Shown: piece by piece, positions 14,847 through 23,389 of the stretch
How the letters are laid out: every line of letters begins with the position of its first letter
How positions within the stretch are numbered: position 1 is the stretch's first letter
NCBI GenBank assembly: GCA_964458605.1
Contig: CAYWLS010000012.1
Location: 57,221-121,220 of the forward strand
Reading direction: 5' to 3'
Source of the DNA: JBBSNV01 sp964458605
GTDB lineage: Bacteria; Pseudomonadota; Alphaproteobacteria; Reyranellales; JAQSWP01
Length of the DNA stretch: 64,000 nucleotides
Notes under the pieces: model-generated
The model's input: only the letters and a program-made list of their open reading frames with translations
Told to the model about the DNA's origin: nothing
The model's database searches: none
Program-made: the position numbers and the translations under genes

Positions 14847-15266
14847 GCGGCCGCATCTGCGACGCGGGCCGATGCGTTTTGCGGGAGGCTTCGATATCCC
14901 TGCTGCCAGTATCGCTTTGAGCTTTGCGAAGACCTGCCTCCCGGCGCGATGGGGCGGTCGGGACAATTTCGCCCCTTCCCATCGGCGGTGTCAGGTCTGA
15001 TAACCGGTCGTCGTCTGGAAAAGATTGGGGCAGTTATGCAGTGGATTCGAAAATCGCCGACCGCGGCCGGCGCGCCAGCAAGATCGGGCTACATGCTTGG
15101 CCACGCCGTGGCGCGATAAGCCCCTGGGCGGCGAGATACGCCGCGACGGCTTGCCGCCCGTTCCGTCCAAAGCATCTGCCGATCGATCGCGTTTCCCGTT
15201 AATCCGCGCTGTGGCTCGGGCATCGCCCCGGGGCGCCGCGCCGTTGAAAAAAGTCGAGGTAGTCAG
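14847..15266 (+). other. Non-coding stretch upstream of glutamate dehydrogenase
   Basis: This 420-base region has only shadow frames in several directions, no tRNA and no clear terminator. It presumably holds the gdhA promoter, but I cannot pick a convincing -35/-10 pair. GAGG at its end serves the TTG start of gdhA. Confidence 0.4.
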
Positions 15267-16616
15267 TTGTCCAAGATCGATGAAAAGCTCGAACCAATCC
15301 TGGCCGAAGTGCTGCGCCGCAATGTCGGCGAGACCGAATTCCACCAGGCCGTTATCGAGGTGCTGGAAAGCCTGGGCCGGGTCATCGCCAAGAAGCCGGA
15401 ATATCTCGATCGCGCGCTGATCGAGCGGCTGTGCGAGCCGGAACGCCAGATCATCTTCCGGGTGCCCTGGGTCGACGACAAGGGCCAGGTGCAGATCAAT
15501 CGCGGCTTCCGGGTGCAGTTCAATTCCGCCCTGGGGCCCTATAAAGGCGGGCTGCGCTTTCACCCCTCGGTCAACCTGGGCATCATCAAATTCCTGGGCT
15601 TCGAGCAGATCTTCAAAAACGCCCTGACCGGGATGCCGATCGGCGGCGGCAAGGGCGGGTCGGACTTCAACCCGCGCGGCCGCTCGGACAGCGAGGTGAT
15701 GCGGTTCTGCCAGTCGTTCATGACCGAGCTCTACCGCCACCTGGGCGAGTACACCGACGTGCCGGCCGGCGATATCGGCGTCGGCGGCCGCGAGGTCGGC
15801 TATCTGTTCGGCCAGTTCAAGCGGCTGACCAACCGGTACGAGGCCGGCGTGCTGACCGGCAAGGGCCTGGTCTATGGCGGTTCGCGCGCCCGCACCGAGG
15901 CGACCGGCTACGGCGCGACCTATTTCGTCGACAGCATGCTGAAGACCAGGGGCGCCAGCTTCGAAGGCCGCAAATGCGTGGTCTCCGGCTCGGGCAATGT
16001 CGCGATCTACACCATCGAGAAGATCCAGGAATTCGGCGGCATCGTCGTGGCGTGCTCGGATTCCAACGGCTACGTGGTGGACGAAAACGGCATCGATCTC
16101 GACCTGCTCAAGGAGATCAAGGAAGTCCGCCGCGAGCGCGTGTCCCGCTATGTCCAGCTCAAGAAGACGGGCACGCAATATATCGAGCATGGTTCGATCT
16201 GGAACGTGCCCTGCGATGTGGCCATGCCGTCGGCCACGCAGAACGAATTGACCGGCAAGGACGCCGGCGCGCTGGTGCGCAACGGCGTCGTCGCGGTCGG
16301 CGAAGGCGCCAACATGCCGTGCACGCCGGACGCGGTGCGGGTGTTCCAGGGCGCGGGCGTGCTGTTCGCGCCGGGCAAGGCCGCCAACGCCGGCGGCGTC
16401 GCCACCTCGGCGCTCGAAATGCAGCAGAACGCCTCGCGCGACAGTTGGAGCTTCGCCCAGACCGAGCAGCGGCTGGCCTCGATCATGCGCAGCATCCACG
16501 ATACCTGCGCCGAGACCGCCGAGGAATATGGCGTGCCGGGGAACTACGTGCTGGGCGCCAATATCACCGGCTTCGAGCGCGTCGCGGCGGCCATGACCGC
16601 GCTCGGCATCATCTGA
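15267..16616 (+). CDS. gdhA: NADP-specific glutamate dehydrogenase
   Basis: A 449-residue enzyme that aminates 2-oxoglutarate with ammonia using NADPH. Diagnostic segments are ALGPYKGGLRFHPSVN near residue 92, MPIGGGKGGSDFNPRGRSD near residue 126 (catalytic lysine region), PAGDIGVGGREVGYLFG near residue 167 and the NADP-binding VVSGSGNVAIYTIEK near residue 238. Length matches hexameric bacterial GdhA. The start is TTG at 15267: GAGG lies seven bases upstream, no ATG is available, and the N-terminus SKIDEKLEPILAEV aligns with the family. The gene stands alone, and no regulatory site is visible. Confidence 0.95.
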   Translation: MSKIDEKLEPILAEVLRRNVGETEFHQAVIEVLESLGRVIAKKPEYLDRALIERLCEPERQIIFRVPWVDDKGQVQINRGFRVQFNSALGPYKGGLRFHPSVNLGIIKFLGFEQIFKNALTGMPIGGGKGGSDFNPRGRSDSEVMRFCQSFMTELYRHLGEYTDVPAGDIGVGGREVGYLFGQFKRLTNRYEAGVLTGKGLVYGGSRARTEATGYGATYFVDSMLKTRGASFEGRKCVVSGSGNVAIYTIEKIQEFGGIVVACSDSNGYVVDENGIDLDLLKEIKEVRRERVSRYVQLKKTGTQYIEHGSIWNVPCDVAMPSATQNELTGKDAGALVRNGVVAVGEGANMPCTPDAVRVFQGAGVLFAPGKAANAGGVATSALEMQQNASRDSWSFAQTEQRLASIMRSIHDTCAETAEEYGVPGNYVLGANITGFERVAAAMTALGII

Positions 16617-16739
16617 GGACGTGACCATCGGTCCGGGACGGCGTGGCGCATGCCGCCCGTCTCAGCCGATGGTTTCGGCCGATGGCATGGCCGAGCCGAT
16701 GGTCGATGCCGGCAAAGCCGATCGTTCCTGTCGGCGCCG

Positions 16740-16808
16740 ACTGGCAGCACCGATGGGGCAGCGCCGACTGGGCAGCGCCAACTGGGCGGCGCCAACTGGG
16801 CGGCGCCG
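16740..16808 (+). repeat. Tandem 14-bp repeat, about five units
   Basis: Units resembling ACTGGGCGGCGCCA follow one another; the last three are nearly identical, the first two diverged. The array lies between the convergent gdhA and flavin reductase genes and contains no gene. Confidence 0.75.
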
Positions 16809-16818
16809 GGATGGCTGC

Positions 16819-17322
16819 TCAGCCGCCGTAGAACACGTTGTCGCCGAGATCCTTCATTTCCAGGATCGCCGCATCGGGGCGGCCGGCCGGCTGGCGATGG
16901 ACATGGGCCTGGGTGACCTCGGCGATCACGATGTGGTGGTCACCGCGCTCGACGATCTGCACCACCGTGCATTCCACCGTCGCCATGGCGCTGTCGATGA
17001 TCGGCGCGCCATTGTCGCCGGGCCGGAACGCCTGGCCGGAAATCTTGTCGCCCTCGACCGCGGCCGGTTTGAAGAAGGCAAAGGCCACGGCCTGCTGTCC
17101 CTTGCCCAGCATGTTGAGCGCGAAGCGGCCGGTTTCCTTGGTGGCGGCATAGATGCCGGAATCGGCCTTGACGCCGACCACCACGAGCGGCGGGGAAAAA
17201 GCCGTCTGCGTCACCCAGTTCACCGTCGCGGCGGCGAGCTTGCCGTCGGCGTGCTGCGCCGTCATGACGTAGAGGCCGTAGGGAATCGCGCGAAGTGCGG
17301 TCTTCTTGGTCGCCTGATCCAT
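16819..17322 (-). CDS. Flavin reductase domain protein
   Basis: A 167-residue split-barrel flavin-binding protein of the flavin reductase (DIM6/NTAB) type. Diagnostic parts are IPYGLYVMTAQ near residue 13, AATVNWVTQTAFSPPLVVVG near residue 31, FALNMLGKGQ near residue 67 and DHHIVIAEVTQAHV near residue 128. Such proteins reduce FMN or FAD with NAD(P)H for a partner monooxygenase, or act directly on small substrates. No monooxygenase is adjacent. It is convergent with gdhA and probably forms its own unit. Confidence 0.85.
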   Translation of the reverse strand: MDQATKKTALRAIPYGLYVMTAQHADGKLAAATVNWVTQTAFSPPLVVVGVKADSGIYAATKETGRFALNMLGKGQQAVAFAFFKPAAVEGDKISGQAFRPGDNGAPIIDSAMATVECTVVQIVERGDHHIVIAEVTQAHVHRQPAGRPDAAILEMKDLGDNVFYGG

Positions 17323-17488
17323 GTTTCCATCCTCGGGGTCGCGGTTGTCGGTCCCGCCGTCCCTGCGAACGGCCGGACATTGCCGCCGCTATGATGGCGC
17401 GGCCGCGAGCAGGCGGCCAGTCCAATCGCCCCCGATCCGAACCGCGCCCGATCCGCTTGCGCAATCCGGCGCGAGGGAGGCGGATTGG

Positions 17489-18382
17489 CTACCGCTTCAG
17501 CCTGAACCGCGCTTCGGTGTTGGGTGGCCCGTCGGATTGGACCTGGCCGGTCTCGACCAGATGGATCAGATGCGCCAGCACCGAGCGGCCGGCCGCGCCG
17601 TGCAGGCGCGGATCGACCTCGGCGTAGAGTTTCCTGACCATGTCGGGAATGCGCTCGATGCCCTGGTCGAGGCATTTCAGGATCTGCCGCTCGCGCTCGC
17701 GGCGATGCTCGGCATAGGCGCGCACGAAGGGCTTGGGATCCTTTATCTCCGCGCCGTGAGTCGGGATCAGCAGCCGGTCGTCGCGCGCCAGAAGCTTGTC
17801 GAGCGATGCCATGTAGCGCTTCATGTCGCCGTCGGGCGGCGAGATCACCGTGGTCGACCAGCCCATCACATGGTCGCCCGACAGCAGCGCCTGGTCCTCG
17901 CGCACGCCGAAGCACAGGTGGTTCGACAGATGCCCCGGCGTATGGACCGCCTCGGCCGTCCAGCCATCGCCGCTGACCACGTCGCCATCGGCCAGCGCCA
18001 CGTCGGGCCGGAAGCCGTGATCGCCGCCTTCCTCGACCTGCGGCATGCCCTCGCGCACCGGGTGGGGGCCATAGCCGTAGGTCGCGGCGCCGGTGGCGGC
18101 CTTGAGCGCTGCGGCGCCGGGCGAGTGATCGCGATGGGTGTGGGTCACCAGGATGTGGGTGACGGTCTCGTTGCGCACGGCGTCGAGCAGGGCGCCGATA
18201 TGGGCCGGATCGTCCGGCCCGGGATCGACGATCGCCACCTTGCCGTGGCCGACAATGTAGCTGCCGGTACCGAAATAGGTGAAGGGCCCGGGATTGTTGG
18301 CCACCACGCGGCGGATCAGCGGCGTCACCGGCGCGGCCTCGCCGTAGCTGAAGGCAAGATCGCGAACGAAGGGAATGGCCAT
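17489..18382 (-). CDS. Metallo-beta-lactamase-fold hydrolase (LACTB2-like)
   Basis: A 297-residue MBL-fold protein. The zinc motif is THTHRDHSPG near residue 89, further ligands are in AVHTPGHLSNH and SGDHVMGW, and a final His lies in IPTHGAEI. The C-terminal extension (RERERQILKCLDQG) is like LACTB2/glyoxalase-II relatives. The reaction is hydrolytic but the substrate (thioester, lactone or RNA phosphodiester) is unknown. The start at 18382 (MAIPFVRD) fits the fold; the frame runs far upstream only as a shadow of the next gene. It lies 14 bases downstream of the secreted beta-propeller gene on the same strand, so the two probably share a transcript. Confidence 0.85.
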   Translation of the reverse strand: MAIPFVRDLAFSYGEAAPVTPLIRRVVANNPGPFTYFGTGSYIVGHGKVAIVDPGPDDPAHIGALLDAVRNETVTHILVTHTHRDHSPGAAALKAATGAATYGYGPHPVREGMPQVEEGGDHGFRPDVALADGDVVSGDGWTAEAVHTPGHLSNHLCFGVREDQALLSGDHVMGWSTTVISPPDGDMKRYMASLDKLLARDDRLLIPTHGAEIKDPKPFVRAYAEHRRERERQILKCLDQGIERIPDMVRKLYAEVDPRLHGAAGRSVLAHLIHLVETGQVQSDGPPNTEARFRLKR

Positions 18383-18396
18383 GGCCGGGTCCGTCG

Positions 18397-20187
18397 CTAT
18401 GGGGTCGGGGTGAGCTTGTAGATGGCGTTCTTGATGTCCGACGATACATAGACCGCGCCGGACTTGCCCACCGCCACGCCGGTCGGGACGTATTGCGGGG
18501 CGCCGATCTTGTTGCCGTCCAGGCCGATCGCCAGATTGTTGGCCAGCACGGTCATGTCGCCGGTCTTGGGATCGATCGACAGCACGCGGCGCAGGCCGAC
18601 CTCGGCCACGACGATCCTGCCGTCCGGCCCGACATCGATGCCTTCGGGGCCCTTCAGGTTGCCGACCGCGACCGTCTTGGCGCCGGTCGCCAGGTCGATG
18701 CGCAGGATCGATCCGGTGCCCAGTTCGGTGACGTAGACCGCGCCGGGGCCGGCCGAGGCCATCGCCACCGGCGCCTTCAGGTCCTTGACCACCGGCGTGC
18801 GATCCTTGCCGTCCTGGCCCTTGACGCGCAGCAGCGAACCGCTGCCCATCTCCAGCACCAGCAGGGTGCCGTCGTCGAGCTCGAGCGTGTCGCTGGGAGT
18901 CTGGAAGTCGTGCAGGGTCTGCAACGGCTTGCCGCTCACGCGATCGACCAGTTCGACGGTGTTGGTGAACCAGCTCGACAGCACGACGTGCCTGGCGTTG
19001 ACCGAGACGTTGAACGGATAGTCGAGCTGGTCGGCGTGCATGCGCAGCAGGGTCTTGACCTCGCCGGTGGCGCCGTCGACCGAGCGATAGGCGAACAGGT
19101 CGGCGACGTAGAGCGTCTCGTTCTTGCCGTCGGAGAACACCGCGATGTCGCCCGGCATCGCCAGCTTGCCTTCGACGATGGTGCGGCTCTGGCCCGTCGT
19201 CTTGTCGATCAGGTAGATGCCGTTGTCGGCCATGTTGGTGATGAAGATGCGATTGCGCGAATCGATCGCCAGGTTGTCGATCGAGGGTTTGACGGTGGCG
19301 ATCAGCGTCTTCTGTCCGCTGGCGACGTCGACCTGCACCACCTGGCCCAGCGCGGTGTCGACCACGTAGAGATAGCCGCTCTTGTCGTTGGCGAAGTTGA
19401 CCGCCGCCGGAATCTTGAAGCCGGTGGCGACCGGCGTCACCGTCTTCTTGTCGACGTCGATCTTCACCACCATGCCCTTGAACCACAGCGGCCCGTAAAG
19501 CAACCCATCGGGGCCGAACTCGAAGCCGTTCAGCCCGCCCAGATCGTCCAGCACCTTGCGGGCCGGCTTGGGCGGCGTGTCGGCCTTGGGCGCGTCGGGC
19601 TTGAGCGGCGAGGTATCGATCTCCCACAGGCCGTCGCCCAGGAAATCCTGGCTGGCGAACAGCCGGCCGTCCCTGTTGAAGGCCAGCGAATTGATGCCGG
19701 GCAGGTTGTTGGCCAGTTCGCGCACCGGCTCGTCGGACTTGGTGCGACCGAACACCTGGCCGGTCAGGAACGAGGTCCAGGCCATCGCGCCGTCGGGACC
19801 GAAGGCAATGTCGTCCGCCATGCCCTTGGGCGGGCCGACGCTGACATCGACCTCGCCCGAATAGGGCTCGACCTTGTAGATCGACTGGCCGACCACCGAG
19901 CCCGCGAACAGCTGGTCGTCGCGATCGAAGGCCAGCCCGTGCACGCCATGGAAATGGGAGCCCGGCACCAGGATCTGCGTCAGGTAGGTCGCCGCTGCAT
20001 CGGGCGCCGGCGGCTGGGCCGGGGCGGGCGCCGGAGCGGCGGCGGGCGGCGCGGCGGGCTTGGCGTCGGCCGGCTTTTTGGGCTGGGCCAGCGCCAGGGC
20101 CGGTGCGAGCAGCAGTCCGGCCAGCAGGACGGCGAGGAGCCGCACGCGATGGCGGGCGGAAGCGGCCCCGGAAGACGACAAGGTCAT
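18397..20187 (-). CDS. Secreted NHL/SMP-30-like beta-propeller protein
   Basis: A 596-residue protein. Residues 1-35 form a signal peptide (hydrophobic LLAVLLAGLLLAPALALAQ), then comes an Ala/Pro-rich linker to about residue 65. The remainder is a series of blade-like repeats with DG/PDG turns (HGLAFDRDDQLFAG, NSLAFNRDGRLFAS, GFEFGPDGLLYG, EGIDVGPDGRIVV, GVAVGKSGAVYVS), which suggests two consecutive six-bladed propellers or one large one. It should be periplasmic. Function is unknown; such proteins bind or hydrolyse small molecules. It heads a likely two-gene operon with the MBL hydrolase. The first copy of the mosaic repeat lies 82 bases upstream. Confidence 0.8.
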   Translation of the reverse strand: MTLSSSGAASARHRVRLLAVLLAGLLLAPALALAQPKKPADAKPAAPPAAAPAPAPAQPPAPDAAATYLTQILVPGSHFHGVHGLAFDRDDQLFAGSVVGQSIYKVEPYSGEVDVSVGPPKGMADDIAFGPDGAMAWTSFLTGQVFGRTKSDEPVRELANNLPGINSLAFNRDGRLFASQDFLGDGLWEIDTSPLKPDAPKADTPPKPARKVLDDLGGLNGFEFGPDGLLYGPLWFKGMVVKIDVDKKTVTPVATGFKIPAAVNFANDKSGYLYVVDTALGQVVQVDVASGQKTLIATVKPSIDNLAIDSRNRIFITNMADNGIYLIDKTTGQSRTIVEGKLAMPGDIAVFSDGKNETLYVADLFAYRSVDGATGEVKTLLRMHADQLDYPFNVSVNARHVVLSSWFTNTVELVDRVSGKPLQTLHDFQTPSDTLELDDGTLLVLEMGSGSLLRVKGQDGKDRTPVVKDLKAPVAMASAGPGAVYVTELGTGSILRIDLATGAKTVAVGNLKGPEGIDVGPDGRIVVAEVGLRRVLSIDPKTGDMTVLANNLAIGLDGNKIGAPQYVPTGVAVGKSGAVYVSSDIKNAIYKLTPTP

Positions 20188-20269
20188 GGCGATATCCGAT
20201 TGGGTTCCTGGCTATTTTACGGTCAAGCGGTCTGGCGGGTCCATGGTTTCGCGGCGCGGCCAGTCGTCC

Positions 20270-20410
20270 TAGAGCGGATCACGATCGGATGGAAGCGCGA
20301 CAACGCTTCCATCCGATCGTGTGAATCCGCTCTATCTCTCTAAAGTGTAGAGCAAATTCACACCTTTCGACGGAATCCGGAACGATTCCGTCGAAAGGTG
20401 ATTTGCTCTG
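20270..20410. repeat. Palindromic mosaic repeat, copy A
   Basis: A 141-base intergenic element made of two long hairpins. The first pairs AGAGCGGATCACGATCGGAT... with its complement ending ...AATCCGCTCT (20271-20334). The second pairs AGAGCAAATTCACACCTTTC... with ...GGTGATTTGCTCT (20349-20409). CTAAAGTGT joins them. Copy B with the same layout is at 45839-45979. The structure recalls rhizobial intergenic mosaic elements. It sits between the divergent beta-propeller start and the end of the TRAP permease gene. Confidence 0.88.
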
Positions 20411-20421
20411 GCGCGGCACGC

Positions 20422-21681
20422 CTAGCGCACCAGCGCCATGGACAATTCGGGGATCCAGGAGATCAGCGCCAGCACTACCAGCATCATGGCGATGAAGGGC
20501 AGGACCGAGCGGCAGATGAAGCCGAAATTCTCGCGGAACGCCGACATCGCGACGATCAGGTTAAGCCCGACTGGCGGCGTCAGGAAGCCGATCTCCAGGT
20601 TCACCGTCATGATGATGCCGAAATGGATCTTGTCGATGCCGAAGGCCTCGGCGATCGGCCAGATCAGCGGCGCCACGATCAGGATCGCCGAGTTGCTGTC
20701 CATGAAGCAGCCGATGATCAGCAGCAGCACGTTGACGCCGATCAGGAACGCCAGCTTGCTGGTGGTCAGCGTGGTCATCCAGGCCACCAGCTCCTGCGGC
20801 ACGCGCTGCTCGGCCAGCAGCAGGTTGAGGCTGAGCGCGATGGCCAGGATCGGGAACAGCGAGCCCAGCAGCTTGGTAGTTTCCAGCGCCACCGTGTAGA
20901 AATCGCGCAGCTTCAATTCGCGGTGGATGAAGATCTCGACCAGCAGCGCGTAGGCCAGCCCCACCGCGGCCGCCTCGGTGGCGGTGTAGTGGCCCGAATA
21001 GATGCCGCCCAGGATGATGACCGGCAGCAGCGCCGCCGGCCCGCCGCGCTTCACCGCCTGCACGATTTCCCGCCGCTCCCAGCGCCGGCGCGGCAGGTGC
21101 CGGTTGACGATCAGCGAATGGACGGTGAAGACCGCGGTCAGGATCAGGCCCGGAACGATGCCGGCGACGAACAGGTCGGTGATCGAGGCTTCGGTCGAGA
21201 TGCCGTACAGGATCATCGGAATCGAAGGCGGGATGATGATGCCCAGGGTGCCGCCGGCGCAGACCGCGCCCATGGCATAGCGCTTGGAATAGCCGGCCCG
21301 GGTCAGCGCCGGATACATGATGGCGCCGACCGCCAGCAGGGTGACGGTGGAGGAGCCGGAGATGGCGGCGAACACGGCGCAGGACAGGATGGTGGCGGCC
21401 GCCATGCCGCCGGGCAGCGGCGCGGTGAAGGCGGCGACGATGCGGATCAGCCGCTCGGCGATCGAGCCGCGCGTCATGATGTTGCCGGCCAGGATGAACA
21501 GCGGGATCGAGAGCAGCACCTCCTTGTCGGCGCCGGTCCACATGTCCTGCACGATATAGACCAGCTTGCCGTCGCCATAGACCAGGTGGATGTAGCCGCC
21601 CACCACGAACAGGATGACGATCAGGTTCTGCCGCAGGAACAGCAGCAGCGCGATCAGGGCGATCAGCAGCAACACGCTCAT
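20422..21681 (-). CDS. dctM: TRAP transporter large permease DctM
   Basis: A 419-residue, highly hydrophobic protein with about 12 membrane segments, the ion-coupled translocator of a TRAP uptake system. Typical segments are SIPLFILAGNIMTRGS near residue 60, AISGSSTVTLLAVGAIMYPA near residue 103 and IGFLTPPVGLNLIVA near residue 365. The start at 21681 overlaps the DctQ stop as ATGA, so translation is coupled. The mosaic repeat copy A follows its stop by 11 bases. The substrate is likely an organic acid, inferred from the family only. Confidence 0.92.
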   Translation of the reverse strand: MSVLLLIALIALLLFLRQNLIVILFVVGGYIHLVYGDGKLVYIVQDMWTGADKEVLLSIPLFILAGNIMTRGSIAERLIRIVAAFTAPLPGGMAAATILSCAVFAAISGSSTVTLLAVGAIMYPALTRAGYSKRYAMGAVCAGGTLGIIIPPSIPMILYGISTEASITDLFVAGIVPGLILTAVFTVHSLIVNRHLPRRRWERREIVQAVKRGGPAALLPVIILGGIYSGHYTATEAAAVGLAYALLVEIFIHRELKLRDFYTVALETTKLLGSLFPILAIALSLNLLLAEQRVPQELVAWMTTLTTSKLAFLIGVNVLLLIIGCFMDSNSAILIVAPLIWPIAEAFGIDKIHFGIIMTVNLEIGFLTPPVGLNLIVAMSAFRENFGFICRSVLPFIAMMLVVLALISWIPELSMALVR

Positions 21682-22178
21682 TCGCTGACCTGTTGCTGGC
21701 GCGGCCGCAGCGCCGGATAGATCGCGAAGACCAGGTAGTGCAGCGCGGCGATGGCATAGCCGAACGGGATGACCGCCTGCACCGGCCAGATCTGCCAGTC
21801 GATGGTCGGCGAAACGGTCTCGAAATCGTAGGATTCCCGGACCAGCTGGGTGGCGAAATAGGCCACGCACAGCAGCACGATCGCGGTGACGACGTCGGCG
21901 ATGCGGTCCATGGCCGGACCGAATCGTTCGGGAATCCAGTGGTCGGCGACGCGCGGGCGGATATGCGCGCCCGCCGCCGTCGCCAGCGCCAGGCCGAAAT
22001 TGCCGGCGACGATGGTGAAGAACACCGCCACGCGCTGGGCGCCGAAAATGCCCTCGCCGAGGATTTCGCGTCCCGCCACGTCGGCCAGCAGCACCAGTGC
22101 CAGCGCGGCGTAGAACAGCGTCGCCACCGCGCCCATGACCCGGTACAGCACGCGCAGCAGCCGCCGCGCCGCCTCCAT
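21678..22178 (-). CDS. dctQ: TRAP transporter small permease DctQ
   Basis: A 166-residue protein with four hydrophobic helices. VLLADVAGREILGEGIFGAQ near residue 28 is characteristic of DctQ, which forms the membrane complex with DctM. The gene lies 28 bases after dctP and overlaps dctM by four bases. Order P-Q-M is the usual TRAP operon. Confidence 0.9.
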   Translation of the reverse strand: MEAARRLLRVLYRVMGAVATLFYAALALVLLADVAGREILGEGIFGAQRVAVFFTIVAGNFGLALATAAGAHIRPRVADHWIPERFGPAMDRIADVVTAIVLLCVAYFATQLVRESYDFETVSPTIDWQIWPVQAVIPFGYAIAALHYLVFAIYPALRPRQQQVSE

Positions 22179-22206
22179 GATCGGTGCCCCGTCCGCTAGC
22201 GAAGCG

Positions 22207-23217
22207 TCAGACCGGGCATTCTTTCTTGGCCTTGAGGATCACCTGCCAGATGCGCGCGGCCTGGCCGCCGATCTCCTTGACCAGCGCGGCCTGCGCCGGC
22301 GCCGCGGCCTTGCGCCAGGCGTCGAGTTCGGCGGGCGTCAGCGTGATCACCGTGCCGCCGCCCTTCTGATGCAGCGCCAGCATCGCCGCCTGGACCTGTC
22401 GCACCTCGATGCGCAGCTGGGTGGGCGGCGAGGATACCTTGATCAGCTCGTCGCGCGTCGCCTGCGGCAGGGCATCCCACCATTTCTTGTTGAAGACCAC
22501 GATGCCGCCCTGGTGCTGGTGCTGCGTCAGGGTCAAATACGGCGCCAGCTTGCCGGTGCCGGTGGCGACATAGGACAGGTTGGGATAGTCGCCGCCATCG
22601 ACCAGGCCGGTCTGCAGGCTGGGATTGACGTCGGGCACACCGAGCGGCACGCCGTTGGCGCCCAGCGCCTGCCAGAACACCTTGGAGGAATTGGCCGGTG
22701 CCATGCGGACCTTGTAGCCCTTGACGTCGGCGGGCAGGTGGATCGGCTTCTTGGCGAAGATGTTGACCCAGCCCACTTCGGACCACTGGGTCAGCACCAG
22801 GCCCTTCTTGGCGAACAGGTTCTGGTATTCGGTGAACAGGTATTTGTCGTAGGCGCAGTCGACCTGCTTCTCGCTGTCCCACAGATAGGGCGCCGCCAGC
22901 AGCGCGATCTCCTTGACGATCTGGGCGCCGGCGGTGATCGAGAAGCCGCCCGATTCGAGCCGGCCGTTCTGCACCTGCAGGATGGTGTCCTGCTCGCTGC
23001 CCAGCACCGAGTTGATGTAGGGCACCATGACGATCACGCCGTTGCTCTCCTTGGCGATGTCGTCGCGGTAGCGATTGATCTGCGCCTCCCACGGCGTCTT
23101 GGGCGGCGCGGCGGAAACGAACTTGAATTCGAGCTTCTGCTGCGCCCATGCGCTGCCGGTCAGCAGACCGGATAAGGCGATGCACGCGGCCGCGGCCGCG
23201 CCAAGAACGGCTTTCAT
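22207..23217 (-). CDS. dctP: TRAP transporter solute-binding protein DctP
   Basis: A 336-residue periplasmic binding protein. Residues 1-25 are a signal peptide ending SAWA-QQ. The mature part follows DctP form: LEFKFVSAAPPKTPWEAQ, then the ligand-binding region KGYKVRMAPANSSKVFWQAL near residue 163, with the family Arg in VRMAP that binds carboxylates. It captures an acidic solute outside the membrane and hands it to DctQM. GGGGGAGGAC precedes the ATG, a strong ribosome site. It is the first gene of the operon; the 172-base gap to the divergent racemase gene must hold the promoter. Confidence 0.92.
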   Translation of the reverse strand: MKAVLGAAAAACIALSGLLTGSAWAQQKLEFKFVSAAPPKTPWEAQINRYRDDIAKESNGVIVMVPYINSVLGSEQDTILQVQNGRLESGGFSITAGAQIVKEIALLAAPYLWDSEKQVDCAYDKYLFTEYQNLFAKKGLVLTQWSEVGWVNIFAKKPIHLPADVKGYKVRMAPANSSKVFWQALGANGVPLGVPDVNPSLQTGLVDGGDYPNLSYVATGTGKLAPYLTLTQHQHQGGIVVFNKKWWDALPQATRDELIKVSSPPTQLRIEVRQVQAAMLALHQKGGGTVITLTPAELDAWRKAAAPAQAALVKEIGGQAARIWQVILKAKKECPV

Positions 23218-23389
23218 GTGGTCCTCCCCCGGCGGCGTCCGGTTTCGACGCCTTTGTTGGTCGAATTGTCCGGGGGCGCTCGCCCGGCCGTCAAGGGGCT
23301 TTCGCAGCGCGAGCCCGGCCCCGTCAGGACGCTTCCCATTCCATGACAAGACGTTACCATCGCCCGCCACGGGTATCTGGGAGGGCGTT

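Noticed and set aside
16740..16808. CRISPR array
   Set aside because: Units are 14 bp, contiguous and without spacers. No cas gene is present, and no CRISPR array was seen anywhere in the window.
17489..19627. A single 712-codon gene covering the MBL hydrolase and part of the beta-propeller
   Set aside because: The upstream 415 codons are a shadow of the beta-propeller gene in another frame. The MBL domain starts at 18382.
20270..20410. Simple Rho-independent terminators
   Set aside because: The stems are far longer than needed, lack T runs, and the same 141-base unit recurs at 45839.
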